DNA of 64,000 nt from Dendrobium chrysotoxum (taxonomy: Eukaryota; Streptophyta; Magnoliopsida; Asparagales; Orchidaceae): NCBI GenBank assembly GCA_019925795.1, contig CM034310.1:22526764-22590763 (forward strand), written 5' to 3'. The notes under the pieces were generated by a model. That model saw nothing but the letters and a program-made list of their open reading frames with translations, ran no database searches and was not told the DNA's origin. This document shows, in pieces, positions 33,601 to 41,805 of this stretch. Each line of letters opens with the position of its first letter. Position 1 is the stretch's first letter. Made by a program: the position numbers and the translations under genes.

Positions 33601-35009
33601 ACATCGCTGACCACAGAGACTGAGGGTGACCCCTTTAAGTTCACAAATGACTTGGATATAGATGAAGAAGGAAATATTTATTTCACTGTCAGCAGTAACA
33701 CATATTATAGAAGGTATGTCATCATAATTAGCCCTATAAATATTTGAGGCTGGCTTTATGAATACTCATTGTTTAGTCACTCAAATTGATGGCTGCATTA
33801 GATGTCAAATTTGTACTGAACAAATTTTATCCATGCTCATCTTATATTTACTTCTTTTCCTTTCTAATATGTCGTTATTAATTTTATTTTTCTATATAAT
33901 GAAAAATTTTCTATCATTCGTTATATATGGGTAGAAAATTCCCCACCTGGATCATAGGGTAGTCCAATTTTGTTGTAGAATTTACATAGATTTTTTGGGT
34001 TGCTAGCTTTTTGTCAGTGTTACTTCATATGAGATGCATGGGATCAAATTGCATGTTAATGTCTGCAAATTGGGTTATGCTACAGGCCAGTAATTCTTTA
34101 TTTTCTAAATTCAGTTCTGGTAGAATGGCAAACTAGTCATCTTACAGAGACCATGCATAATGTCAATTTGGAGATGAAATTAAGTTGTATTGCCAGGACT
34201 GAGAAATACAATGATAATTCACCATCATGCGCTCTTTCACTCTGATGCCATTTTAGGATGCTATAAAGCATTCTAATCTGCTTATCTGAACACATAGGCT
34301 TATTTTATTAGATGTTACTGACAAAAACAAATTCAATTTTGTAGAAATTTCCTACAGTCAATATTTACCGGGGATCCAACAGGAAGACTACTGAAATATA
34401 ATCCTGTTACAAAGGAAACGACTGTACTCCTCCATGGTCTTCAGTTCCCAAATGGTGTCTCTCTAAGCAAAGATGGATCCTTCTTGGTGTTCTGCGAAAG
34501 TTCACGCAATAAGCAAGTCTCCTTTTTCTCCATGTTCAAAAAATGTTACTTTTTTTTTCTCAAATTATGTTTCTCATCAATATTTCCAATTAATCCTCTG
34601 CAGGTTAACCAGATACTGGCTCAAGGGTGAGAAGGCTGGGACACCTGAGCTCTTTGCCATTGTACCTGGTGCTCCGGACAACTTGAGAACCAATGAGAAT
34701 GGTGAATTTTGGGTGGCGATTCACTGCCGTCGCCGAGTGTTTACATATTTTTTTGCCATGTATCCTAAGATAAGGAAATTTTTCCTGAAGCTCCCAATTC
34801 CAACGAAGTTACAGTACCTCATACAAACGGGAGGTAAGCTACACGCATTAATAATGAAGTATGGACCTGATGGTAACTTGTTAAAAGTTCTGGAGGATAG
34901 ACAAGGAAAAGTAGTGAGAGCAGTCAGTGAAGTTGAAGAGAAAGATGGCAAGCTTTGGATTGGTTCTGTTCTTATGCCATATATTGCAGTTTATGCTGAT
35001 GGAGACTAG
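14941..35009 (+). CDS. Strictosidine synthase-like (SSL) beta-propeller protein, four exons
   Basis: Splicing 14941-15272, 33438-33713, 34345-34512 and 34604-35009 gives 1,182 bases, 393 residues and a TAG stop, with every junction in phase (all introns split a codon after its second base). Residues about 5-21 form a hydrophobic signal or membrane anchor (AFAGVIVVAAIYCGM), placing the protein in the secretory pathway. Family motifs: GPESIAFD (71-78), Cys115 and Cys131 flanking the loop before GRPLGLRF (132-139), ADAYFGL (149-155), FTNDLDIDEEGNIYF, NENGEFWVAIH (289-299) and LWIGSVLMPYIAVY (376-389). Family knowledge: SSL proteins share the six-bladed propeller of strictosidine synthase and animal APMAP. 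The region aligning with the catalytic-glutamate segment of strictosidine synthase does not look conserved (inference), so alkaloid condensation is unlikely and a hydrolase-like or structural role is possible. Intron 1 is 18.2 kb of transposons; intron 3 appears to be GC-AG. The length is normal for the family and I see no disabling change. Confidence 0.93.
16397..16535. mobile_element. Harbinger-like MITE, copy 1
   Basis: 139 bp between TTA (16394-16396) and TTA (16536-16538). The left end CGCTTGGTTTGGGACGGC resembles the left ends of the copies at 16539 and 63312; the right end reads inverted as GACTTTATTTT, weakly matching. A TTA (TWA) duplication is typical of PIF/Harbinger MITEs. No coding capacity. 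Confidence 0.65.
16539..16754. mobile_element. Harbinger-like MITE, copy 2, sharing a TTA with copy 1
   Basis: 216 bp starting GTATTTGTTTGGGATAAC right after the TTA at 16536-16538 and ending CTGTCCTAAATAAAACC before TTA at 16755-16757. The inverted right end (GGTTTTATTTAGGACAG) matches the left end. An internal second start (CTTCGTTTGGGAGAGC at about 16629) suggests that it is itself a composite of two copies. Confidence 0.65.
17419..17669 (+). mobile_element. tRNA-derived SINE with poly-A tail and 11-bp target duplication
   Basis: 251 bp. The 5' part carries a polymerase III A-box-like stretch (GAGGCTTAGGGTGGTTGG) and a B-box-like ATTCGAATCC at 17476-17485. The 3' end is a run of 27 A (17643-17669). 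TTTAGTCAATA at 17408-17418 repeats exactly at 17670-17680 as the target duplication. It lies in the SSL intron, same strand as the gene. It has no ORF; SINEs depend on a LINE for movement. Confidence 0.9.
18100..20050 (-). pseudogene. pol relic of the minus-strand copia element
   Basis: On the minus strand: GAG-pre-integrase at 19777-19565 (KSWLWHKILCYISMSTLKKI), integrase core at 19335-19170 (HIDHRGELKNEKFESF, then TTPQHNGVVERNNKTL), and the RNase H end near 18420-18120 (a YHFIRDHISKGDV-like stretch and an IFTKPVGHDKFSTL-like terminus). Frameshifts and stops occur throughout. The RT motifs expected between integrase and RNase H are not found, so a deletion is likely. Confidence 0.75.
20051..20999 (-). 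pseudogene. gag/protease relic of the minus-strand copia element (left of the LINE)
   Basis: The spacing, orientation and lysine-rich antisense reading fit the nucleocapsid-to-protease part of a copia polyprotein, continuing on the other side of the LINE. No intact motif remains that I can name with confidence. Open frames here are short and unrelated. Confidence 0.4.
21030..22704 (+). pseudogene. RTE-type LINE, 5'-truncated, reverse transcriptase relic
   Basis: The + strand translation shows the plant RTE reverse transcriptase: KAVGSDDIPIEVWKCLGDE (about 21310), RSVLIPILKNK, LQCMNYRGIKL (about 21480), a decayed FADGILLVD (the FADD box, about 21908), then TLGDQVINKCIYF and a terminal ADLS-WDKCL. 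It ends in a short TTG repeat (ATTGTTGTTGTG, about 22694-22704), as RTE elements do. The endonuclease domain is absent, consistent with 5' truncation on insertion. Many stops. Two other fragments of the same family lie at about 41678-41805 and 63880-64000. Confidence 0.88.
22705..23440 (-). pseudogene. gag relic of the minus-strand copia element (right of the LINE)
   Basis: At 23390-23193 on the minus strand the frame reads HISFDDWTFEEKELLQFNSK, then YLNFFCALKSEYYMYIS: the UBN2-type gag pattern seen in the + strand copia element (FTEWTIDDRDLAQLNAKCLN). The rest, down to the LINE, is broken. Confidence 0.8.
23565..23575 (-). other. Primer-binding site of the minus-strand copia element
   Basis: Read on the minus strand, TGGTATTAGAT: one or two changes from the initiator-tRNA site TGGTATCAGAGC. 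It lies directly next to an LTR end carrying CCCCCTCTTAGGTGTGTC, confirming the orientation. Confidence 0.75.
23578..24041 (-). repeat. 5' LTR of the minus-strand copia relic, 3' portion
   Basis: It adjoins the primer-binding site and has the AGAGGGGGTGAATAG signature found at many plant copia LTR ends. It is cut at 24041 by the giant-family solo LTR and resumes at 29748. Confidence 0.7.
24630..24661. repeat. (GA)n microsatellite
   Basis: About 32 bases of pure GA inside the solo LTR. A TA run (about 25126-25147) and a purine-rich tract (25148-25300) follow at a distance. Confidence 0.9.
25350..25745. repeat. Cluster of small hairpins in the solo LTR
   Basis: At least five copies of TACACGCTCTNGTAGCGTGG or close variants, spaced about 60-120 bases. 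Each is self-complementary (CACGCT...AGCGTG). The equivalent segments of the other two LTRs (39650-39900 and 58960-59215) hold four diverged copies each. Confidence 0.75.
29748..30916 (-). repeat. 5' LTR of the minus-strand copia relic, 5' portion
   Basis: Joining 24041 to 29748 gives a continuous LTR-like sequence. It contains ATCATATAGGACGATTAG and ATCATACAGTACAATC, the palindrome-type motifs seen in the other copia LTRs. The start (minus strand) is placed at TGTTGGTTGCCATAAGCC, an estimate. Confidence 0.6.
30917..31599. other. Intronic, no gene; start of a short repeated segment
   Basis: AT-rich. The last 100 bases (AAAAGCTTAAGTCTATAGG...) are repeated at 32764-32860 (AAAAGCTTAAGTCTAAGAGC), marking an older dispersed repeat into which the hAT-like element inserted. 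Confidence 0.5.
31608..32482. mobile_element. hAT-like non-autonomous transposon with 8-bp target duplication
   Basis: 875 bp between ACTCCCAC (31600-31607) and ACTCCCAC (32483-32490). Termini are inverted: CTATGATGCACCGACAC on the left and, read inverted, CTATGATGCATGGACAC on the right. An 8-bp duplication is diagnostic of hAT elements. The interior carries a degenerate tandem motif around CATCGATGCCCGA (about 31960-32270) and no ORF for a transposase. A diverged relative with similar end sequences lies at about 61930-62690. Confidence 0.85.
32491..33437. other. Rest of SSL intron 1, no further element recognised
   Basis: AT-rich intron sequence ending in a T-rich tract and TATATGCAG. 32764-32860 repeats the segment at 31503-31599. 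Open frames in this stretch are intronic. Confidence 0.7.
33438..33713 (+). CDS. SSL exon 2
   Basis: 276 bases, acceptor TGCAG|GTCCGC, donor AGAAG|GTATGT. It encodes the most diagnostic part of the family: a cysteine before CGRPLGLRF, ADAYFGLLKV and KFTNDLDIDEEGNIYF. Confidence 0.95.
34345..34512 (+). CDS. SSL exon 3, followed by a probable GC donor
   Basis: 168 bases, acceptor TTTTGTAG|AAATTTCC. It reads FLQSIFTGDPTGRLLKY, then LHGLQFPNGVSL and FLVFCESSRN. The only donor that keeps the frame with exon 4 is AATAA|GCAAGT at 34513, a GC-type site; the GT four bases further on would put exon 4 out of frame. Confidence 0.9.
34604..35009 (+). CDS. SSL exon 4 and stop
   Basis: 406 bases, acceptor CTCTGCAG|GTTAACC. 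It reads LTRYWLKGEKAGTPELFA, NENGEFWVAIHCRR, a basic hydrophobic stretch, KLHALIMKYGPDGNLLKV and LWIGSVLMPYIAVY before TAG at 35007-35009. Confidence 0.95.
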
Positions 35010-36256
35010 TATGTAATCCATTTGCAGCTTGTAGAGTGGGAAATGCTTTGCTAGTGAAATAAGAAGCCGAGGAAAATCTTCAGGATCATTGGATGGATGA
35101 CATGTGGTAGAATGTGGCATGTGAACACCATGTGTCATTCATCCAATGACCTGAATCCTTTTTAGTCTATGTTTTGTCCACTGCAGTATTAGTGTTAGAT
35201 TTTTCTGGAATAAGCTTGATGTACATAGCTATGACTTGTTATGGATAATTTATCTTTAATGCTGATTGTTAGTTTGCATTTGATTTCATTGTATGTACCG
35301 TTTGTTTGTGTGCTATTACTTTATGACTCAAGCTCATGCCTAACGCATGAAGCTCGTGCTAATGGAGGAACTAAAGAGTGGTTGATATATACAATCTTAT
35401 TCTCTGTTCGGCTTGAACTTCTGACCTTAAAGGTATGTGGAGGTAACTTGAGCACTTCTCTAGGCTCTCCCTTTAAATAGCTCTTCTCTACCATATATTT
35501 GTACTTGAAATGTTTTGAGTTAAAGCTCAAATTTGACTCAAAGATTGATGAAGTCTTGTTGTTTAGGCTCTAAATGAATTGATTTTGAATCAACTTGAAA
35601 TAGTTTCTAGTTGGTACAAAAACTCCACATGATTTGATTCCAATGAAGCTTATTAAGTCAAAGCTAGCCAAAAATAACTTGAAAGTAACAAACTTAAATC
35701 AAAGCTTTGCTCTGCTGGAAGATATTATATGCTCTACAAACATAGAAACTTATAAGGTTGAAAACTCCCATGTTACCAAAGATTTATCTCCCCAAATTTG
35801 ATCTCAACAATTTATGAGATGCATGGACATTGGCAGGGAAGTAGCCTTTGTTCTTGGAAAAATTATTAGGTATACTGATGTGTATTTTTATTATGTACAT
35901 GGATTTAAGATTAATTGGATTGTTGTGGTGCTTCACCTGATCACGATGATTAGGTTTGATGAAGGTTGCTTCACTTCAGGATGGTTGGATTGCTTGAAGC
36001 GATTCAATAGAATAAGGGCCTCCAAAGCTTGGAGTTTACACTAATAGAAAGGGAGCTAAGGAATGGAAGAGGTTGAGAACCCTTAGGAATTCAATGGGGA
36101 AGCTAACAGAGTTCTTTTCGCACGCCAAAATTGGCATGAGTAGGTTGTATTTATAAGAAACTAAAATTGCACCTAGATGGGATTCCAGCCATTAGCAGTG
36201 ATGCTAGCTATAAATGCCATTAGGGATTAACCATTGGGAGTGGGAGAAGTGCCCCT
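35010..36256 (+). other. SSL 3' untranslated region and 3' flank
   Basis: The transcript presumably ends within a few hundred bases; AATAAGAAG at about 35057 and AATAAGCTTG at about 35210 are possible polyadenylation signals. No second gene is seen. 35800-36256 resembles TE-derived sequence, unclassified. It continues after the 24-kb insertion at 60393. Confidence 0.55.
35079..35155. repeat. Imperfect inverted repeat in the SSL 3' region
   Basis: Left arm TTCAGGATCATTGGATGGAT (35079-35098, extending to 35106) pairs with CATTCATCCAATGACCTGAA (35136-35155, extending from 35129). The arms are about 27 bases with few mismatches around a loop of about 22 bases. It could be a foldback mini-element or a transcript hairpin. 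Confidence 0.75.
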
Positions 36257-39200
36257 GGACCTATGGCTCCGAATATTCGGCCCCAACCTCCCCCGTTGCT
36301 TGCTTTTTGGGGGAGTTTTAACAGAATTAGGTTCCAGGGTAAATTTTGGAAGACAGATGAGTTTATAGATAAGCTACCCAGAGAATTCGCCCTCATTTTG
36401 CGAGGACTTTATAATCTGAGTTCTGGTTTCCTATAGGTGCAAGCCCCTATAGTTAATTACCCCTCCCGATAACAAGAGGGAACTTTCGATTAAGGCTAGT
36501 CGTCGATCAGATACATAGAAATAAGTGTTATTTGGTATATAGTAGCAGAATAGGCTTGAAGTTTGGAAATTGAGGGGTTAATATTTAAAATTAGAATTTT
36601 CACTATCTTGCACTTAAAGCAGATGGTGGGGGAATGGATGATAGACCCGATCAAGATCCCATAGTTTCGTCGTCCCAGGTCATCATAGTCCCTGGTCTAC
36701 TTAGTCAGAGGAGGTAGTTGACCTAACTTGACAGAAGTATCCTTGTCGGCAGCCATGGGTTGCTTCGTCCAAGGGTACCTTGTAGACCTAGGGGGGATAT
36801 TCGTCTAAGGTGACAAATTTGAATCCACCTTAGCTAACAGAGAGCCTTTGTGCCCTATTGAATATATTCTATTGATTCATATCTCAAGGATTTGATGGCA
36901 CTAAAGAACATATTGGCTCTGGCCATAACCGCTATCTTGTGGTGCCATTTGGCGGCAAAACCACTCGGTTCAGAGGTCCCCAGGTCATCACTATTTACCT
37001 GCAGTGCTATTTGGTGGCAAAACTGCCGGTTAGAGGACACGTATCACGTCATTATTGGCAGGAGATTGTTTGAGAATGGATCCTAGTGATATTTTTGACC
37101 AGGCATTAGCTCTATGTGAGCTAAAGTAAATTTCAATTTATCCACCTCGGCAAAACTATTGCGGATGGTGGATGAATTTTGCTTTAAGCATTTTATGGAT
37201 TATTTTTTATTTTTAAATATTTCGATTTTAGAATTTTTGGAGATTTAGATTGTGTGGAAATTTGGGTGGCATTTTAAAATATTCGGAATTGACCCATCCG
37301 GTTAAGATCTGCATTCAACACGGCAATCATCGGGGTGACTTTGAAGTCACTTGAAATCATTTCATTGGGGGCGTTTGTGGTCATTTAAAAATATGTGTTT
37401 TATGAGAATTTGAGGGTATTTAAAAAGGTAGCATCCCCATGACCTTCTAAGCAGAAATCATTTAGTGCAGTATGACCCATGCAGGTGTTTGGGGGGCATT
37501 TTATAATTATTTGCTGAACCTTTTCTACTCCTATTTATCTGCTTAGGAGGATCGGGTTTGAATTTATTAACCCGCATAGCATCCCTAGACGCCATATGTG
37601 TTCCTATAGCACGCTCGTCGGGGCCCATGCGGGTATGTGATTACACATGCAATTTTGTGTACCTAAGTGTGTACATACTAAAGTGCATGTGCAGGGACAT
37701 TTTGGGATACTTCAATTATGAGGGTAACTGCCATTCGGATGTAGTGTTCTATTTGGAAGCTCTTATGCACCTTCTATCTGCTTGTAAGGATATTGTGGAT
37801 CCGGTGGCGTGTTGTAGCAGCTTCTAAATTGAGTTGTTTGCTGCTTTATACAGGTAGACTGTCGTGCACTACTTATTACTTTCTGCAGATGGGTCATACT
37901 GCACTAATGAATCTTCTACTATGCATTTGTAGATGTTGATATCTATTGTAGTTTCCTTGCATCCTTTTTGTAGACGGCATGTTGTGTGTACAACGAGTCT
38001 TCTACCACTACTCACAGGTATTTACATTCGCTGCAGCTCTTCTATATTTACTTGTGGATAGTATGATGCATACATGATGAACTTTTATAGTAGCTCGTAG
38101 GAGGAGTTAGAGTTCTTTTTGTATATTTATCTTCTTTACTTGTGGATAGTATGAAGCATTCGTATGAAGGAATCATTATAACCATTGCATGTCGGCCCTG
38201 ATTGTTCACTTCTTGCAAGATTTGATACACTTGATTGTATGCTAACATTGACTGTAAGGATATTGCGATGTTGGTTAACATAAATTACCGGGTGAGTTGT
38301 ATCCATCACCAGCTCCTTCATACATGTTGACTAATGAATGGCTGCATTTGTCATCAAATTCCTAATGCACGTTGATCAGTGAATTGCTGCATTTGCTTGT
38401 GCATTGCATCTTGATTGACATGAAGGTTCTCAACATTGAAAGCTTCATACTTTTGATTGTAGGCACATTGATTTGAATGCCACTTGTTATTATTCATGAA
38501 AAGGTCATGGGTTGGCAAGCATAGATTATGAACAGGTTGTGGTGTATATGATGACTCCTTTACTTTTGTTTATGAATGAAGCGTTACGTACGTCATGAAT
38601 CTTCTACCACCACATGTATTTCTATTCATTTCAACTTCTCTGATGCAGCTTGCTAAAGCACTGCATTCCTTACAATGTTGCTTATGAATGATGTGCAGAA
38701 ACTTTATTCGTCATAAGTTATTGTTTGCAAATATCTGCATTCGTTGCAACTTGTTGTCTTGGACTGTAGATGATATATTACATGCATCACATATGTGCTA
38801 GATCTTTATGTTCATTGCATGTTGACCCCTCCTGCTCGTAGGGAGATTACTGCATCTGCTTGAAATTGAATTGGTGTTGACGATATGTATCTTACTACAT
38901 TTATTATTCCACTTATGAGCACCTCATGTTGCATTTTGATCACATATCCCTTTTTCAATCCATTGTTTGCAAGATTGAATATGCTTGCTGGTATTTTGAT
39001 ATTGAGTGGAAGGCACTATCATGTTCATCATGTATTCTTCGTGTTCATTCATTCTCATTGATCTTCAGTATATGTAAGGAACATGTGCGTTCACTTGCAT
39101 ATCACTTATATTTAAAGATCTTCTGCCGCGAGTTTCGTATTTGCATGAAGTTCATTTGAGTTCAAATTATGTTGAGTTCAAGTTCATTTGAGTTTGAGTT

Positions 39201-40019
39201 TAGATACAGACCCCTGTGGTCCATTCATTCAAGTTCTAGTCAAGTTCATTTCCACTATGCTTGATTCAAATCAAGTCCAAGTTGACAAGTCCTTTATTTG
39301 ATTGTTGATGTTCATTAAAAAGAACTCGGTCATTAATTAGCATTTGCATTGATGTGATTATGTTTTTGCTAAGTCAAAGCCCCATTCCTTGTAGTGTTCA
39401 TTTGAGCTCAAGTATAGGTCCTCTACTGTCCAAATCAAGTCCAATTCTGTATCATTTAATTCAAGTTCTTTGTTGCTTTTTATCATTTGATTAGGTTCAC
39501 TTAATTTGATTTTAATTTATCATTATTCACATAAGTCCAGGTCCCATATTATTCAAAAGTCTGCAAATTTGGTCCACTGTATTTTGCTTTGAATTTCGGT
39601 CGCCTCCTGGTGTCTCCCCCGTTTAGAGAAAAAAACCAAGAGGCAGCTTTCCCCTCCACGCTGCATGAGCGCTTCAGGTTGATGTCAGGTGACATCATGG
39701 CTAGATTTTTCTTCAATCCCCACTATGCTACATGAGTGCTTAAGAGTCTTTGGTACCTGTTTGAAAGACAACAATTTGATTTCCCAACGTATGGGTACTT
39801 ATTTTTTGCTCCCCTCACGCTACCTGAGAGCTTTGGAGATTACCCACCTTGTCGCCAGCGTCGCACCGGTTTCCCTCCCACCATGCTACGTGAGCGTGTA
39901 GGGTGATTTGCTGGCTCGTCGCAAGCCTCTAGAGTGGGGTTTAAGTTAGAAGTTATACCTGTGCGGATGACATCGGTAGTGTTGGTTTTGAGGTCAAGGT
40001 GGGAGAAGCATTTGCATTT

Positions 40020-40375
40020 TTTTAATTAACATTAATTATAACTAATTATAACTAATAATAATTCATAATAATTATCTTTAATTAATTATGCTTATTTATA
40101 GTTAATTATAGTTATTATAATTAATTAAAATAATTAATTATATTTAACTTTAATTAATTATAATGAATTAATATGAATTAAATTTATTTAATTAATTAAT
40201 AATAATTAATTGTAATTAAAAGAAATTAATTATAATTAATTAATATTAAATTTAATTAAAATTAATTATATTTAATTAAAATTAATTATAATCATTTAAT
40301 TAAAATTAACTGTAATTAATTACAATAACTATAATTAATTAATATAATTGAAATTAATTAAAATTAATTAATCCC
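40020..40375. repeat. AATTA-rich tract in the 3' LTR
   Basis: About 355 bases built almost only from TTAATTA, ATTATAATTA and TAATTAAAATTA. It is matched by 59343-59680 in the other LTR, with different phasing and small indels. Confidence 0.85.
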
Positions 40376-40462
40376 TCTCTCCCTCTCTTCTCTAGTTCGA
40401 CAGATTTATAGGATTCGGCTGAAGAAGCATGTGAGAGGGGAGAAAGTTACCTTCACTGTGAG

Positions 40463-40795
40463 CAAGCTCCTGTCATTGCCTCCGATCAAAAATGTCGCAA
40501 CTTTCGACCCGACAGGAAGGGCAAGTCATCGAAGGAGTGTAGTGGAACAACCACGAAAGAGCCTTCACAACAAGAGAGCTCCTATCCTGGCTCCGATCAG
40601 AATGTCGTAACTTCTGATCCCATAGGAAGAACGTCCTCAAAGGGGCGAAGTCGGACAACCATGAAGGAGCCGAGGGAGCGACGCGTACAACCTCCTTCAC
40701 AACGAGCGAGTTTCGATCATTGCTTCTGATCGAATGCCATAACTTCCAATCTCACAAGAATGGAAAGTCGCTGAGCGCACGAAGTCAAACAGTGA
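40463..40795. repeat. Three tandem GC-rich units in the 3' LTR
   Basis: The anchor TCCGATCA/TCTGATCG recurs at 40481, 40592 and 40725, each followed by a GTCGTAACTTC-like phrase, an AGGAAG phrase and a CGAAGTCGGACAACCA-like phrase. Spacings are 111 and 133 bases. The same array is present at about 59766-60100 in the 5' LTR. Confidence 0.75.
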
Positions 40796-41018
40796 AAAAG
40801 GAGTCGAAGGAGTACACAAAGGGGAGAGCAAAGAGGTGCTAAAAAGTAAAGAGTGAATGCCTCATTCCTGTGACCATTTTACGACGGGAAGTTGAGATCG
40901 TGCGAAGCAAGGCCAGAGTGGTCTTGATGTGCAAACAATGTGCGAGCGGGATTTGAGGCGACATGCGCTGTTCAGGTACGACACACTCTTTTTTTATTCC
41001 ATGGCATACAGGTCAACA

Positions 41019-41034
41019 AATGCCCCCAATAAAT
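41019..41034 (-). other. Polypurine tract of the giant element
   Basis: On the minus strand, TTATTGGGGGCATT directly precedes the LTR start TGTTGACC. G-rich tracts of this type precede the 3' LTR in many Tat-lineage elements. Confidence 0.7.
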
Positions 41035-41677
41035 GTGGTACGCATTTAGAGCGAATCACATTTATTGCATATTGATTGACCCTGTAGATCTCTAGATATT
41101 TATTCTAGATGTCACATCAAGGGTTTTTATTTAACGGATCTCCAGAAATTTATTTGGATGTCATGCTAATTTTCTTTCTTTATAGATCTTTAGACAAATC
41201 CATAGATAGTTGACATGTTGGCTTGAATTGGGACCCGTGGGATAGTGATATATTAATTCACACTTAGATCCCTAAAACATTGCTTCATAGATTGATGATG
41301 TTAGATAGCACCACATTCCTTGCTCTTCTTTCAACATCATCGTCACTTTAGTTTATAGCCTTTCTGTATATGCTCAACATTCTTCTTTACCACAATCATG
41401 CATAGATGTAAGAATTTTGTTATGTAGTTATAGGTGTTATTCAAAATTTGCCCAAATTTTGTCGATTCATCAGCCGGTGGGATTTTGCTGCCTCCATTAT
41501 GGATTATATCTTGCTCAGAATGCACTTTGTGATGAATGAATATTTAGTTTATGGAGGATCTTCTGCATTCTTTCCTCCTTTAGTTGCATTTTGGCAAAAA
41601 ATTTTAAATATTTATTTAGAAATCTCGGTACGTGGCACTATGTCGACTGAAATAAATATTTAAAATATCCACAGTCT

Positions 41678-41805
41678 TTACCTTCAACTCCCTCTCTAGT
41701 CTTATCAACAAGAAGAATATCATCAGCAAAAAGCAAACACCAATGTACATCCTCTTGCAAATGTCTAGTGAGAACATCGATGACCAAAGCCAAAAATCAG
41801 GAATG
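41678..41805 (-). pseudogene. RTE LINE fragment in the giant element tail
   Basis: The minus strand reads ALVIDVLTRHLQEDVHW, then CLLFADDILLVDKTREGVEG, the catalytic FADD block of an RTE reverse transcriptase. It is closely similar to 21857-21960 of the LINE in the SSL intron, but here the FADD is intact. Only about 130 bp is present. Confidence 0.85.

Larger units (their letters stand above)
36262..41018 (-). repeat. 3' LTR of the giant element (4,757 bp)
   Basis: Aligns almost throughout with 55254-60387. It starts TATGGCTCCGAATATTCGG, where the other copies have TATGGGCTC or TGTGGGCTC, and ends GGCATACAGGTCAACA. On the sense (minus) strand it therefore runs TGTTGACC...CCATA. Inside are a GGCGGCAAAACCAC motif repeated twice (about 36951, 37012), a hairpin cluster (39650-39900), an AT tract (40020-40375) and a triplicated GC-rich unit (40463-40795). 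Confidence 0.92.

Noticed and set aside
33415..33747. Independent 110-codon gene starting at 33415
   Set aside because: The upstream part is intron sequence; the frame is SSL exon 2 extended through its splice sites.
34473..35009. Single-exon 178-codon gene
   Set aside because: It merges the end of exon 3, intron 3 and exon 4 in one frame; family motifs and splice sites show that the middle part is intron.
36855..37086. Short hydrophobic frames (ALKNILALAITAILWCHLA) as a signal-peptide gene
   Set aside because: They lie within the giant 3' LTR, and the equivalent positions in the other LTR are not conserved as a frame.
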